From positions 39,725,887-39,789,886 of the forward strand of contig ML677335.1 in NCBI GenBank assembly GCA_007922305.1: a stretch of DNA of 64,000 bases. Direction: 5' to 3'. The DNA is from Dermatemys mawii. Taxonomy: Eukaryota > Chordata > Testudines > Dermatemydidae. This document shows positions 1 through 11,815 of this stretch, one piece after another (position 1 is the stretch's first letter; each line of letters opens with the position of its first letter). A program made the translations under genes and the position numbers. The notes below the pieces were generated by a model that searched no databases, had not been told where the DNA came from, and saw only the letters and a program-made list of their open reading frames with translations.

Positions 1-1017
1 AAAAAAAAGCTGTAGAAAATGAGAGGTGTTGAAGAAATTAGATAGGAATATACTTCACAGTGGCCCTTCTGCATCATCTTGCACTATGCTTTAAGAATTT
101 CATTAGTTTCCATTTTCATCCAATGCTTGTTTACTCAAAAGCATTAGTGAAACTAACGCTCTATGTAAATAATTTAACTATTTGAAGATTTTACATACTT
201 GTCATAGTGAACTTTGGGTGGAGAAATTCCAAGGTCATCTTTAAAACTCCTCAAAGCTACTATCTCAGAATTAAATAGTTAGTGCTGCCTCATGAAAAAC
301 CAAAAACATGACAGGCAGGAGTGTTATATAGTGAGTTTGGGTTCAGGCATACATTGTTGCAAGTATCTGGAGGGGAGAATGAGGAATATATTATATTGTC
401 TATGCTTTGCAGAATGCTGTCTCACTGGCTTTCATTATGCAAAAGTAGTTCTTTCTTTGACTTCTGTGGGTTTTCACTCAGCTAACTTTAATCCTAAATT
501 AATCCGCATTGTAAAAGTGAAGGGAGAGCTGTTCCACATGCTCTGTCAGGTATATATGTGGATGTAATCAACCTGTGGAATTTGAATTCCAATTTGGAGC
601 TGAAACTCTTCCTGCACACAGTTCCAGAAGGGGACACGATTTTTGGATTAGATTTTCTAGTTTGATTTTACTGTAGAGAAAGGCCAAAGATACAATGTTC
701 ATATATAGAACAGGATCACAACTATCAATCACCCAACACTGAAGATCTTGTTATGGTGTGGACCCATCTGTAACAGAGGCCGTACAGCCTTTTGAGGTGG
801 AGGACAATTGCATGCATAGTGTGGCTGACTATATAAAACACATGTGCTTTTCCTATCACTTTGGATTTTCAGTCTCTGTTACTGTTTTTTCCACCTGGAG
901 CCATGGTTTCTGGTTACAGTGGGTTATTCAGGAGACGTGCTTCATTACAGAGGTATCAGCTTTTGTGTGTCTTCTACTTTCCCAAGAAGGTGGTTACAGG
1001 GGAACTGTTACTAAATG
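1..1017. other. AT-rich sequence, nothing recognised
   Basis: No repeat family, RNA gene or convincing exon was recognised here. The open frames present (for example 292-567 plus) are short, have ordinary composition and show no motif. Confidence 0.5.
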
Positions 1018-1445
1018 AGATCAGAGTGACAGAGTGAGCCGTCACCAGTGCACACTCGCATGGGTAGGGGTGCTTCTCCTGTGCCTTGACACTGTTTTCC
1101 CTTCACGAGGGCTCCTTCAACAAACTCCAGTCTCTTTCAGTCAGAGCCCTTCTTTACAGTCTAGGATTTTTATTCAATTAACAAAGTTCTCAAACAAGCA
1201 AAAAACAGACTTCCACCCAGGCTTAAAGTGAGCACAGTCCTCTGAGGGGGTGTCCCTCAGGAACCACTGCAGGAGACCCTTTTTCCCTGAAGCTTCACTC
1301 TATATTTCTCTCACTGCAGAACCCCCTAACTGTGGGTTCCAGCTGCCTTTTATCCTGGGATCATGGAATTCAACCCAGGTGCGGCTTGCCCTGTAATCAG
1401 GACTGGCTTAGCCCCAGGCTCTCCAGCACATGGACAAGCCATCCT
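1018..1445 (-). repeat. LTR-like fragment, minus orientation
   Basis: Read on the minus strand, a TATA-like ATAAAAGG box lies near 1352 and an AATAAAA signal near 1167-1173, about 180 bp apart as in a retroviral LTR. The block is richer in C and G than its surroundings. No internal retroviral region or paired LTR is seen. The family is not identified and the boundaries are approximate; this could also be another kind of dispersed repeat. Confidence 0.35.
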
Positions 1446-1750
1446 GTTACTTCAGAGTGAATCTAAAGCAGCAGATATCTGAACAGTATTTCTAGATTCC
1501 AGGATAAATTAGAATTTTATAGCCATCTGGAGGCTTTCAGTTATGTCTTACAAAATGATTGGGTTTTCTCATATATGCCGACTGCCTCTCCATCATCTTC
1601 ATACTTTTCATGAACAAATTAAAACAACAGAAAAGGGTCCATTTTGAAATACGTGAAGTATGAATATAAACATTCTGAATATATTGATTTTTAAATTCTC
1701 CCACCCAATGTATTCCTAATATAGTGATACAAAACTCAAATTAACAGTGG
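1446..1750. other. AT-rich sequence, nothing recognised
   Basis: No recognisable element, open frame or RNA gene. Confidence 0.5.
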
Positions 1751-1931
1751 GGTATGGATACACACCTTAGCCTTTGACAATGAAGTGGCATTCAGCTCAA
1801 GCTCCAGCCTGAGTGGGAATATCTATGCTCCTATTTTTAACCCCAGGGCACAAGCCTGAGTCCCTTGATCTGGGCTCTGAGACTTATTGCTGTGGGCTTG
1901 GGGTTTTTTATTGGCAGTATAGATGTGCCCT
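1751..1931. mobile_element. Harbinger-type MITE fragment
   Basis: The left end reads GGGTATGGATACACA and the reverse complement of the right end reads GGGCACATCTATACTGCC, so the two form degenerate terminal inverted repeats of the GTCTACACTG type common to Harbinger MITEs in reptiles. The interior has the AGCTC/CAGCCTGAG and CACAAGCCTGAGTC motifs of such elements. It has no coding capacity. It ends exactly where a MIR begins. Confidence 0.5.
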
Positions 1932-2065
1932 TGGGCAACTCACTTAACTTTTTTGTGCCTCAATTTACCTAACTGTGAAAGAATGATTTGAGACATACTG
2001 CATTAAATTGCTCTGAGAAAAGAATAACTTAAGTGATACTCATCACATATTAATATCCATTGTAC
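1925..2065 (+). repeat. MIR-type SINE fragment
   Basis: The MIR core is recognisable: CTTGGGCAACTCACTTAAC followed by TGTGCCTCAATTTACC and CTGTGAAA. These correspond to the conserved central MIR segment (ggcaagtcacttaac... tgcctcagtttcc... ctgtaaaa). It is an old, diverged copy abutting a MITE fragment on its left. Confidence 0.6.
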
Positions 2066-3059
2066 AAGTTATTGTGTTTCATTAAAACATTCACAAGAGA
2101 CTTTTTTTTTTTTTGCGGCTTTTGTACGTCTGTTCTCTACACTTCTATCAGTGCAGTTTGTAAAAGGTCCTGCCTCTTACCTGCCTGCTAGGGTTGAATC
2201 ATAAAAGGAAGGGAACTTGGGATAAAGGGGAAGCTAAATTGAAGGGTGATTCCTCTCCCCTCCTGGCTGGCTAATGCAGGAAAAAGACTATAAGAATAAC
2301 CACCCAGTGTTTCAGTCAATGTGCTTATTTTCTTTGTGGAAAATAAGGACCTTAAAAGACTAATGCCCAAATCTCTGTTTTCCTTCCCTAGCTGGTGATA
2401 CCACCCAACAAATTACTGCAATGTTTATGTATTATCCTTGTTCTCTAAATGTATTTCTTCTCTAAAGAACTCTGAATTTGAAAGTGGAATCCCTTCGCTG
2501 CTTTTCTAACATTTTTAGATAGAGAACATTTGACATCTTATTTTATACAAAATTGTTTTTTCATCTGTAATACTTGAGGGGACAGTGGGTGTTTCATGAA
2601 AAATATGGATGACAGTGTCTTAATTATTCCCCTGGAAGAAATCTGTGCCTTCTTGGAATCAGACTCATGACAATTAAATGATCTGTTTAGTAAATTTCTT
2701 CAGTTAGTGTCTGTCCGCTTACCACAGAGGGAGCCTTTGTACTAAACTCATTGTTAAACAAAACCATTTAGCTCTCCAATTTAACAGTTTGTATTGTAGC
2801 AGAACTCCATTGTTTGGATGTATAATACTTAATTTGTATCTTGACATGGCTTTAACATCATGCAAACTTCCATCTCCTTGGCGCTTGCCTCAGAGGGACT
2901 ATACTGTGAAAAATTAATTCTGCCAAGGAATTGTTAAATTTCCCTTCCATGCATAAAACCCCCCATTATTCTATAGGTATAGTTTTTACTTTGAGAGCCT
3001 GTTATATCCAGCTTATAGGAATACAGAGTATGTACCAAATGTAATGATGCACAAATTAA

Positions 3060-3420
3060 ACACAGAACCACACAAGTTAGACATGGGGGTGGGGGCACAA
3101 TTTAGGTAATTTAGTTTATTCATGTGTCGATGCTGATTTGTTCCCTGCAATCTATTCTCTAGTATTTTGTCTTGTCCCCTTTCAAATGACCCATACAATG
3201 GAACTTTCACTGCTTTCCCTGGGAAGTGATTCCACAGTTTTTAGAGAACTTTTCTTTGTGGAGCACAGATCCTCTTGGCTAATCAAGAAATACTTTAATT
3301 CTTTTAAGCTTCCTATTGTTACTTTACTAAATTAATTTCATAGGAGCCTGATATTTTCCATTGCAAACATTTTCTTATAGCTTCATCAAACTTTAACTCT
3401 TTATGGTTGAAATGTTTCTT
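3060..3420 (-). repeat. Possible old CR1/LINE 3' fragment
   Basis: Phrases such as GGGAAGTGATTCCACAG and GGTTGAAATGTTTC resemble the inverted 3' portion of old CR1 copies, but the match is weak and by eye only. Confidence 0.25.
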
Positions 3421-4689
3421 GCTGGATGTCTGCTGAGTCAAAATATATCTTCCAACTGGCAAAAAATGAAGCATGGATCCTACAGACAACAATCTTCTTC
3501 ACTGCACAACCCTGATTCATCTCCAGAGCATCACCCATCCCCTGGGCTGAATGAGGCAGGGGAAAATAGTATGTGATTGTGTAATTAAAGACTATATAAT
3601 AATGCATATGCACAAGAGGGGCTCATTAAGGTTGCATAAGCAATCATAATTCTGAAATTTCTTAACTTCTGAGTCCTTAACATTCTTTTACAATCTTAAC
3701 ATTCTTTTAATGTAGTTTTCTAGCTGTGATATAAATATTTATAGTACACTGTAGCTTTTTGGAAGATGTAGAAAGAGCCAGGTTGATTTGTCACCTGAAG
3801 AAATCTTTAATAAGGGGTCTATTTTAAATAAGTAACAGCAGTCAGAAACATCAGAGAAACTTGCCATTCTTGTTTTCATCATGCATCAGTCTACTGAAGA
3901 AATGAAGAAAAAATCTGGCAAGCTCATTTAGAATTACCTAAAGAAACAGGTGGGAACTCTTGTAATTTTAGGATGGAGTAAGGTTATGAAGTTCTTCAAT
4001 ATCCATCCTTTCACTTGAATTGATAACTGTATCTCACAATAGCTCTTTCTTCAAATATTTTGATGATGTGAGTATGTTTAGGCTCTCACCTGCTGAATCA
4101 GACTTCCATTGGTACTCGCCCCACTAGCAGAAAATCTCTAACACATGAAATATTTTCGCTTAATAAAACCAACATCTTTAGGTCATTTACAAAATCCAGT
4201 GAATTCATTCAATAAAGATAACATTCAAAGAATAAAAGTAATCACATTAATTTACAGGAAAGTGTGATAGATGCCATACCTCCTTTAGCACTAAGGCACA
4301 ATAAAGCATCCAATTGACTACAATAGTTAGACTCTATAGTGAGCCTAGGCAGAAGGGAGAAGAGATCCTTCTCTGCTTACAGGCCATCAGCCTGGCCCCT
4401 GCTCAGTGCTAGAATTGCCAGTCTTGGAGACAAGTACCCACAGCTGGGGCCAAAAAGAAAATAAACCCAACTATAAAATCGGGAAGGACAGAAAGGGAAA
4501 AGGAAGCAGAAAGCCCTGGGATAGCAGAGGCACAACAGCTCTATGCTAAGGAGCTTCTAACAAATTGACAGAGACACAAAAGGAGACTGTAAGCCCTGGA
4601 GTTCAATGACTGATTGACTCAATTTAAGTTAAGTGGTTATAGACTAGTCTAATTGAAGATGAATTGAAGGGAACCAGTGAGGAGAAAGC

Positions 4690-4890
4690 TGGAACCCTCA
4701 GAGAGACTGCACAAAGAGCTGGTGACAGGATCTAATTTAGCATGTGCTTAATTTCAAGCATTTAAGACCATCCCTGTTCATCAAAACACTCAAGCACATA
4801 CTTAAGTCCAACCAAAGTAAAGGTTAAGTTAAGTACATGCTAAAATGCTTTATTAATGAGGAGGATGGACTTTGCACTTAAGCTTAAAGA
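4690..4890. repeat. Possible palindromic dispersed repeat
   Basis: The block repeats GCATGTGCTTAA, its inverse and TTAAGTACATGC in both orientations. This pattern matches the palindromic repeat at 10530-10650. It is non-coding and of unknown class. Confidence 0.35.
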
Positions 4891-5287
4891 TGAGCATCTG
4901 CCAAAGTGCTGTGCTTTGAACTAGGGTTATATAATGTGTCTCATTTGCACGAGGCTTGGAGAAGAGACAGATTTCTCTTTCTTGTTTTTCATTGCTTTTT
5001 GTCAAAATACAACTGAGACATTTTGTAACCTCTATTTATCTGCAGGGTTGTGTCTTTGTGTCAGTGATCGAGTTAGCAAAATGTCCCTTGAAATGAATAG
5101 ACCCAAAGAGTATCTACATAGTAAATCCTTTGCAATAGACAAGCGAATTAATGGATATGGCTGGTTCATTTGGCAGTATTAAATGATAAATACATGTATT
5201 TAAGTGAGTTTCAGTCAACAGCAGTTACAGATAACTTAGCTAGCAGCACAGTGATAACCTGGTACTTCCGTGCAAGTTGTTATGTAT

Positions 5288-5760
5288 ATTAGCACTGGAA
5301 AGGACTTTCTGAGTCATCTAGTCCTACCTCCTACATTAGAGCTATACTGTCCTCTACACTAATCTATTTAATCTTCTTTTAAGTGTCTCCAGTGACAGTG
5401 CCTCAGTGACCCTCCTTAGCAGTTTTTTCCAGTATCTAATTGACCTCACTGTTAGAAATTTAATCCTAATATCTAATTTAAGTCTTCCACATTTTTGGTT
5501 TCAGGCTGTTCTTACTTATTATTTTCCCGATAAGTGCATTAAATGATTCATTGCCCCCTCTTTATGTTATGGATCATTATCATAATCAACCTCGCATCAC
5601 GTTTTCTCCAAGCTGCATGCCTTAAGTTCCCAATTGCTTTTCAGTAATAGGACATGTCTTTGAAGCCTTTCATCATTTCTGTTGCGTATTTGTTTTTTAT
5701 TCTCTAATGTATCTTTTTTGTTAATTACTGTTGCACCAGAGAGCCTCTGAATTGTAACAA
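5288..5760 (-). mobile_element. CR1 LINE, 5'-truncated old copy
   Basis: The plus strand shows the reverse complement of a CR1 3' region. The end, GAGTCATCTAGTCCTACCTCC, corresponds to the CR1 tail (ggactagatgac...). CTGTTAGAAATTTAATCCTAATATC follows, and near 5660 a segment resembling the CR1 text CATTTCTGTTGC. It is heavily mutated and has no open frame. A second CR1 in the same orientation begins about 250 bp further on. Confidence 0.65.
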
Positions 5761-6010
5761 GCTGTGTGAAACTCCATGCCTTAAAATCATATTGTGTGAA
5801 CCCCAAATGCCCATTTTTATGCTGGAAAAGGAAGCTCATGAAGGATTTTTCAGCCACTGGAGATGGGTCGGGCTGTAGAAATGGCATCCCCTATGTCCTG
5901 AAAGGATAGGGACAAGAAGGAGGTGGGAAATGTTTTGCTCACATGAACAGTGGCTGATTTGCCTTCCTGTGTGAAGATGGAGTCACATTGTTAGGGTTAC
6001 ACATTGCTAC

Positions 6011-6910
6011 AAGAATCATACAAATGTAGGGCTAGAAAAGACCTCTGTAGGTCGTGTAGTCCAGCATCCTGCACTCAAGGCAGGACTAAGTAATAACTAG
6101 ACCATTCCTGAAAGGTGTTTATATAACCTTTTATTTAAAATCTCCAATTATGGAGATTCCACAACTCCCCTAGGCAATTTGTTCAGTTCTTAACCACCTG
6201 ACAGTTAGGAATATTTTCCTAATGTCCAGGCTAAACCTCCATTGTTGCAATTTAAGACCACTGCTTCTTGTCCTATCCTCTGAGGTTAACAAGAACAATT
6301 TCTCACCCTCCTTCTTGTAACAATCTTTTATGTACTTCAAAACTGCTATGCCCCTCCCTGAGTTTTCTCCAGACTAAAGGAACTCAATTTTTAAAAATCT
6401 TTTCTCAGAAGTGATGTTTTCTAAACCTTTAATCATTTCTATTACTCTCCTCTGAACTTTCTCCAATTTGTCCACATTTTTCCTGAAATTTGGCACCAGT
6501 GCTAGATACAGTATTCCAGTTGAGGCCTTTTCATGGAGCGTGGAGTAAAGTAGAATAAATCCTCATTTCTTAGCCCACAAAAGCTTATGTCCAGATAAAT
6601 TTGTTTTTCTCTAAGGTGCCACATGTACTCCTTGTTGTTTTTGCTGATACAAACTAACATGGCTACTCTGAAACACTTCTGCTGGTGCATTCTAGAACAA
6701 TGTTTGGTTTTTTTTTGCTAGAGCGTTACACTGATGATAATTTAGCTTGTGATCCTTTATAACCACCAGATCCATTTCCACAGTACTCCTTCCTAGGCAC
6801 TCATTTCTCATTTTGTAAGAAATTAATTGTTCCTTCCTAAAAGGAGTACTTTGCATTTGTCCATTTGAATTTCATCCTATTCATTTCAGACCACTTTCTC
6901 TGGTTCTCTG
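6011..6910 (-). mobile_element. CR1 LINE, 5'-truncated, split by a Penelope fragment
   Basis: From the 3' tail (AGAATCATACAAATG) the plus strand runs through the inverted CR1 sequence: TAGGCAATTTGTTCAG, CTTCTTGTCCTATCCTC, CTCCAATTTGTCCACA, TATTCCAGTTGAGGCC, and GGAGTACTTTGCATTTGTCC near 6842. These are hallmarks of turtle and reptile CR1 reverse-transcriptase and 3' sequence. All frames are broken. A 102-bp Penelope end fragment sits inside it at 6573-6674, so the CR1 is the older insertion. Confidence 0.8.
6573..6674 (+). mobile_element. Penelope-like element 3' fragment nested in CR1
   Basis: The sequence runs from CCCACAAAAGCTTATG through AAATTTGTTTTTCTCTAAGG and GCCACATGTACTCC to ACATGGCTACTCTGAAAC. 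The same terminal sequence recurs at 8137-8200 (plus) and 25839-25960 (minus). I recognise it as the 3' end of a family of Penelope-type retroelements abundant in turtles. Assignment to Penelope is from general knowledge. Confidence 0.6.
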
Positions 6911-7786
6911 GGTGCAGAACAGGCTACATGCCCTGCTCAAAACCCCTGCAGCTCTCAAAGAATCTTCTGGAGGCACTGGGCCAACTGCACACTATGGATA
7001 GTAGAATTATGAAGGTTCAGGGCTTGCTAGGAAAACATAAATGGGTTCAGTTCTGTTCTGCTTGCAGGCAAGATGATTCTGTCAGACCTAGAGTGTCTTG
7101 GAATCCTTAGTTTGCAGCTGCCTCTGATCCTTTAAGGAGGTTTCTCCTGTAAAACCAATCCAACTTCAGATGTTGTGGGGAAAGGTAGTTTTCAGCCTGC
7201 CTCACCCTCCACTCATTTGGCCCTTCATGAGATCCGGTCTGAGTGGGGAAGATATTGCTAATGCTCTCTGAGGAATCCCCTGTGGAAGAATGGAGAGAAC
7301 TCTTCCCATTAATTTTATTGGGACCAAATTGGATCCTATTAGATGAGGCTGTAAACCACCTGTTGTCTTGTTTTTTGTGTCTGTGCTACATTTTGAATGC
7401 CATGTTCACACCATTCCTATTCTGTAAGCCATTATGAATAACATGAAAATCTTTAATGATGAAATCAATATAAACACTTTTATTGTACATTAAGAGGAAT
7501 ATGCTTCCTGGGCATGAGGACATCGATAACAAATTTGGCCTTTAGTTAGCTAATTTAATCATAATAGGGAGTCTCTCTTCAAAATGATCCGTGTTTACAA
7601 GGATGCTTCTTTATTTTTCTGTGAAAATGGTCCCTTCTCTGCTGCATTATGTCTTTATGCTCACTTCCTTGAGGTTTGTTCACCAATGGCTCTCAGAGAG
7701 AACACTCATTAAACAATCCTGTGATCACTCCAGAGCAGAAAAACAGCTGAAGGGTTTCTCTCTAGCTGAAAGAACTAACCTTGTCC
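6911..7786. other. Unrecognised sequence
   Basis: No repeat or exon recognised. The open frames at 6865-7110 and 7243-7437 (plus) are short and show no motif. Confidence 0.45.
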
Positions 7787-7852
7787 AATTTGCAAATTAA
7801 TTCCAGTTCCTCAGTTTCTCTCCAATGAGGAACTGGAATTAATTTGCAAATT
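7787..7852. repeat. Perfect 27-bp inverted repeat (hairpin)
   Basis: Positions 7787-7813 and 7826-7852 are exact reverse complements, separated by a 12-nt loop. The right arm is the 5' start of the Penelope fragment that runs to 8202. The left arm is therefore an inverted copy of that element's first 27 bp. This fits the inverted partial copies often seen flanking Penelope insertions. Confidence 0.9.
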
Positions 7853-8202
7853 AGATACCGTCAACCAACGGTTGAACAGGGACTATGAGTGGCTTTGTCA
7901 TTACACTAATTGAACGCATTTTCCTAGTTAAGTCTCTTTTACAGATTCTTATAAACTGTTAGACATAGAGCCACTAAATTTTCACTACAAAAGGTTTTGT
8001 TTCATCCTGCTGATAATGGCCCATCCAAATTAAACAGCCTCTTAGAACTGGTATGGTGATTTACAAACTTTTTTTTGCTTTCTGTGTGTATAAATACATC
8101 TTACTTCTCTGTGTTCCATTCTATTCTGATTAAGTGGGCTATAGCCCACGAAAGCTTATGCTGAAATAAACTGGTTAGTCTCTAGTATTCCTCGTTTTAT
8201 TT
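7826..8202 (+). mobile_element. Penelope-like element 3' fragment
   Basis: The 3' non-coding region of the turtle Penelope family is recognisable. It starts with GGAACTGGAATTAATTTGC and passes TCCTGCTGATAATGGCCCATC and TGTTCCATTCTATTCTGAT. It ends GGGCTATAGCCCACGAAAG then CTTATGCTGAAATAAACTGG. It has no coding part left and is 5'-truncated at the hairpin. Confidence 0.65.
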
Positions 8203-11200
8203 ATAAATGGAATCTGTTGTTGAAGAATGCTCAAATTTTAAGGTAAGCAATAAAACAGAGTAATGAGGCAATTGGTAATGCTCAGGTGGTAACATTTCCT
8301 ACATGTAGGTCACATGTACTGTATTTAGAGAAAACAGTTTTTTTAATACAAAGGTATCACTCTGTAGAGAGTTGAAAACCTGCTCCTGCTCCCACTTAAA
8401 TATAAATCAGGACTGACCCCACTGATGTCAATGAAGCTATACTAGTATGAAACCAGATAGATATCAGAATCTGGCTGTAAATATAAAGAATCAAAAACAC
8501 ATTGTTGGAGGCAGGTTGGATGTATAGCACTAGAAGTATCTAATGTAACATATGTAGCTGTGACTGTATTTTTTGATACAGGATTTGGACCAGGATGTGA
8601 AGCTGTAAGCAGACCTGACAATGAGATTTGGAGGATGTGATGATTCCACTTTTGATGATTCACATTTCCCTTTTTTGCTTTAAGCCTTTTCCAAAGAAAG
8701 TAAATCAACAGGTTGAATTATAGTAACCCTGACACATGAGGATGTGATGAAAAAGCAGACTCCCTACAATGGTGTAACTTGAATACCAGGTGCTCAGTAG
8801 GTGACATGGTTAGCTCTCAGCATAGGAGCTAAGGGTGGACAGATGTGCAGAATTGCACATCAAGTACCCTTATCAGCCAGTTTTGAGAGAAAAAATTGCC
8901 ACAAATGTTGGAAGTTTCTCTTTGTAACTTGTTTGGGGCACTAGCACTAACGAGAACAAGGGTGTGAAGGATAACAATGCCATCCACAGTGTAGTGAAAA
9001 ACCTACAACACTAGAATCCTTAGTCCTGACCTCATGTGCCCATATAATCTAGGAAGAAGATACCGGATTCTAATGTACCTTGCAAATCAGTACAAGAGAT
9101 GAGATCATGCCTCCTGGCAGGACAAAGGGAGAGAAACTGTTCAAAGAGATTGCACCCTCCACAATGATCACCTATGGTTTTTGCCACACAAGGGGATGAT
9201 CTGTCTTATGACCTTAGAGAAACAAAACACTTTTCTTTACATCTCCTGCAGAAAGTGGAAGAACTATTTAAAACTGGCCAAAATAAATGAGCATCCTATC
9301 TTAATAAGCGTATTTGAGTATGGTGCATTAACTAAACCTGCACAGTGTTAGATACACCAGCACAGACCTAAGGTTTCCTGTCTATCTGGATAAGGAAGTA
9401 TGTGAGTGCAGTGGCCTCAGGATGCAGCTTTCTGGCCTTTACATGGTCCTTGGAAAACATCACACCCTGTCCCTCTCTGGCAGCTGGTGAATCAGGAAAT
9501 GAATTAAAGAGGGTAGCACTTCTCCATGTGCTTTCAACACAGGAAGAAGTTTTATTGCTTTTTCGCAGGTCAGTGTTTATTGCTTTTTTGTAGCCTGGCT
9601 TTTTCTTAAAAAACGACCACTATGAGCTTTCTCAACTTTTCCAATTAAAGTTTGGCTTGAGTATAATACTCTCGCATGGTAAATGCTCTTGCCTGTTATA
9701 CTGATACTGGAATCCAAAATTCTCCACTGCTTCTTAGGATTAACCCCTGTAAATGTAACACTTGAAATAGATTTTGTAAGGCAAGTAAAATATACTGTAT
9801 TAACTTGTGGTACATGCTGATTCCCCATCCCCTGTTTGAGAGATAAGAATAGATACAGTGTAATGAATACGAGAGCATTTTTGGATCCAGTTAAGCTCTT
9901 AAACATCTTTCAAGGCTGCAACTGATATTTAAAAGAGTAACTAGATGATATATGCACAGTAAAAATACTTACATTCTTTGAATTTATTTTCATATCTGTA
10001 CTTGAATAATGAGGGAAAGGGCATTGATGGGGCATTATCAAAGACTGGAAGAGTAGTGATAGAAAAAATGTATTTGTGGAATAATGACGTCTCCCAAGAA
10101 AGCAAATATTATAACACCAACTATATTTTTGTAACCTGAAAATGAAGTACACACATTTAAACTGTATTATTGTCTAATTGCCTAATGAGTGTGATGCAGT
10201 CCTTCCAGGGTTCAACACTAGAATTCCACTCCACTTCAGATGGATAAGAAAATCTCTGTAGAATTTTTGTTGAACACTTTGCATAGGTCTCAGAGGGTTT
10301 TTTTGGCAGAATGCTTTATGGACACAGAATTCCTCAGTACCATAACATTGCCCAAAAGCAGTGACTAATGAGATGAAGTGTTAGATAATTCACGGTAATA
10401 AGCAAAATAAGAGTAAGAGAACCGAGGTACGAATAGCTGAAAGTGTTAGACTTTTCAGTTTTTTCTTCTAATTGTCCTTTCTAGACAATTATAACTGTTC
10501 AGGATGTAATTTATAAGAGGTATGTTATAGATGCCCAATAAGGCCCCAAGCCTGCAAAAGCATATGCACCTGCTTAACTTTATGCCATTGGACTATTCAG
10601 GTATATAAAGTTAAGCACATGTTTAACCTTTCAGGATTGCGAACTAAATTTAAAGATACTGATTACTGGGGAACGCCTACAGAACTAACTTTGTTAAAGA
10701 AAACTAATTTAAGTTTGTGTAACAGAATCATTCCTTCTGCTTTGGAAGGGAATTTTTAAGCTGCTTAATGCTGTTTCCAGTAGCTCTGCTTCGCAATCTG
10801 GGAAAAGATTAGTGTCTCATTGCTTGCTCCCAATCCAAGGTATATTAACATTCAGGCAGTCAACCATAGAATAGACTCATGAAAGTTTTCCAAAGTTAGC
10901 AGTTATGAGATACTGATGGAGTGGTATACCTGCGGCAGGCAGTTGGGTGAGTGAGGTGGTTGGAAAGGGGGGCTCATAATGGAAAATGCTAGGGCAGCTA
11001 AATTCATGATGGGAAGGGCATCTGGGGCACTGGTCAGCACCCATAGAAATTGTATCACTTCCTTATTTTATGTGTTTTGTGCCTAGCTTTTGTTTCTCTT
11101 TGCAATATTCCATAGATTGACAATAGATTTTTCTTTAAAGATGTAAAAGTTGTGAGGTTAACTAACCCCTTTTTTAAGACCCTGTTTTGCAAGGTGCTGA

Positions 11201-11340
11201 ATTTAGTTTGTCAGTTGTTTACTACTGTACATAGAACCAGACAACTTTTTTTTGTTACCTCCCCTTTAGCCCTTCCTAAGTGATGCTTTTGCTCTGGGTT
11301 TTGTTTCCAGGCTATTACTGGTAGCTGGGGGGACATATCC
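8203..11340. other. AT-rich sequence, mostly unrecognised
   Basis: No gene or RNA recognised apart from the palindromic repeat at 10530-10650. The two overlapping minus-strand open frames at 9577-9906 show no motif and no conserved start context. Confidence 0.45.
10530..10650. repeat. Imperfect palindromic dispersed repeat
   Basis: The left arm (AAGCCTGCAAAAGCATATGC, then ACCTGCTTAACTTTA) and the right arm (TATAAAGTTAAGCACATG, then TTTAACCTTTCAGGATTGC) are imperfect reverse complements around a centre near 10592. The structure resembles a MITE made almost wholly of inverted repeat. Related text occurs at 4690-4890. Confidence 0.5.
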
Positions 11341-11344
11341 ACCA

Positions 11345-11815
11345 GCTCGGGAAGGTGAAATCATGCATCAAAATAGTTGCACAGTTCCAGTTTCTTTGCC
11401 CAGAGCTTTTCTTTATTAACCTACCAACAAAGATTCAAAGCAACACCAAGGAAACCCAAAACAGTCTTGTTTGTCCTCAGGGTCTTGTCTTCAGGGCTTT
11501 CTAGTCTACCCCATCTCAGGCATTTTTGCAACTGGCTTCTGATCCCTACAAGTGTCTATCTCAGGCCAGAAGGCCTGATTGGAACATAGAGCCCTCTCCC
11601 CAGTCAGTCCCTGATTCTGAGTTCCTCCTGTGTGCTCTCCTGACTAAGTGACAGGAAGCCTTATATAAGATTTCCTGTTGGGCAAGTAACTAGGAGCAGC
11701 AGTATCTTACCACTGCAGATCCCAGTTTTAAAAGGCCCAAGGTCATAATTAAGAGCATTGGAATACACATGTGCTCCCCAAGACCCTGATACAATGACAT
11801 TCACCCCTTAGTGAG
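11345..11815 (-). repeat. LTR-like fragment, minus orientation
   Basis: On the minus strand there is a CTTATATAAGG TATA box near 11662-11670 and an AATAAAG signal near 11411-11417, about 250 bp apart. That order and spacing match U3-R of a retroviral LTR. No internal region or partner LTR is seen, and the family was not identified. Resemblance to the 1018-1445 block is in signal layout only. Confidence 0.4.

Larger units (their letters stand above)
2066..5287. other. AT-rich sequence, largely unrecognised
   Basis: No gene or RNA was recognised. A T14 run lies at 2101-2114. Two weak repeat candidates (3060-3420 and 4690-4890) are listed separately. The small open frames here look random. Confidence 0.5.

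Noticed and set aside
9577..9906. 109-codon minus-strand frame
   Set aside because: It overlaps another frame in a different phase, and has no motif and no recognisable relatives.
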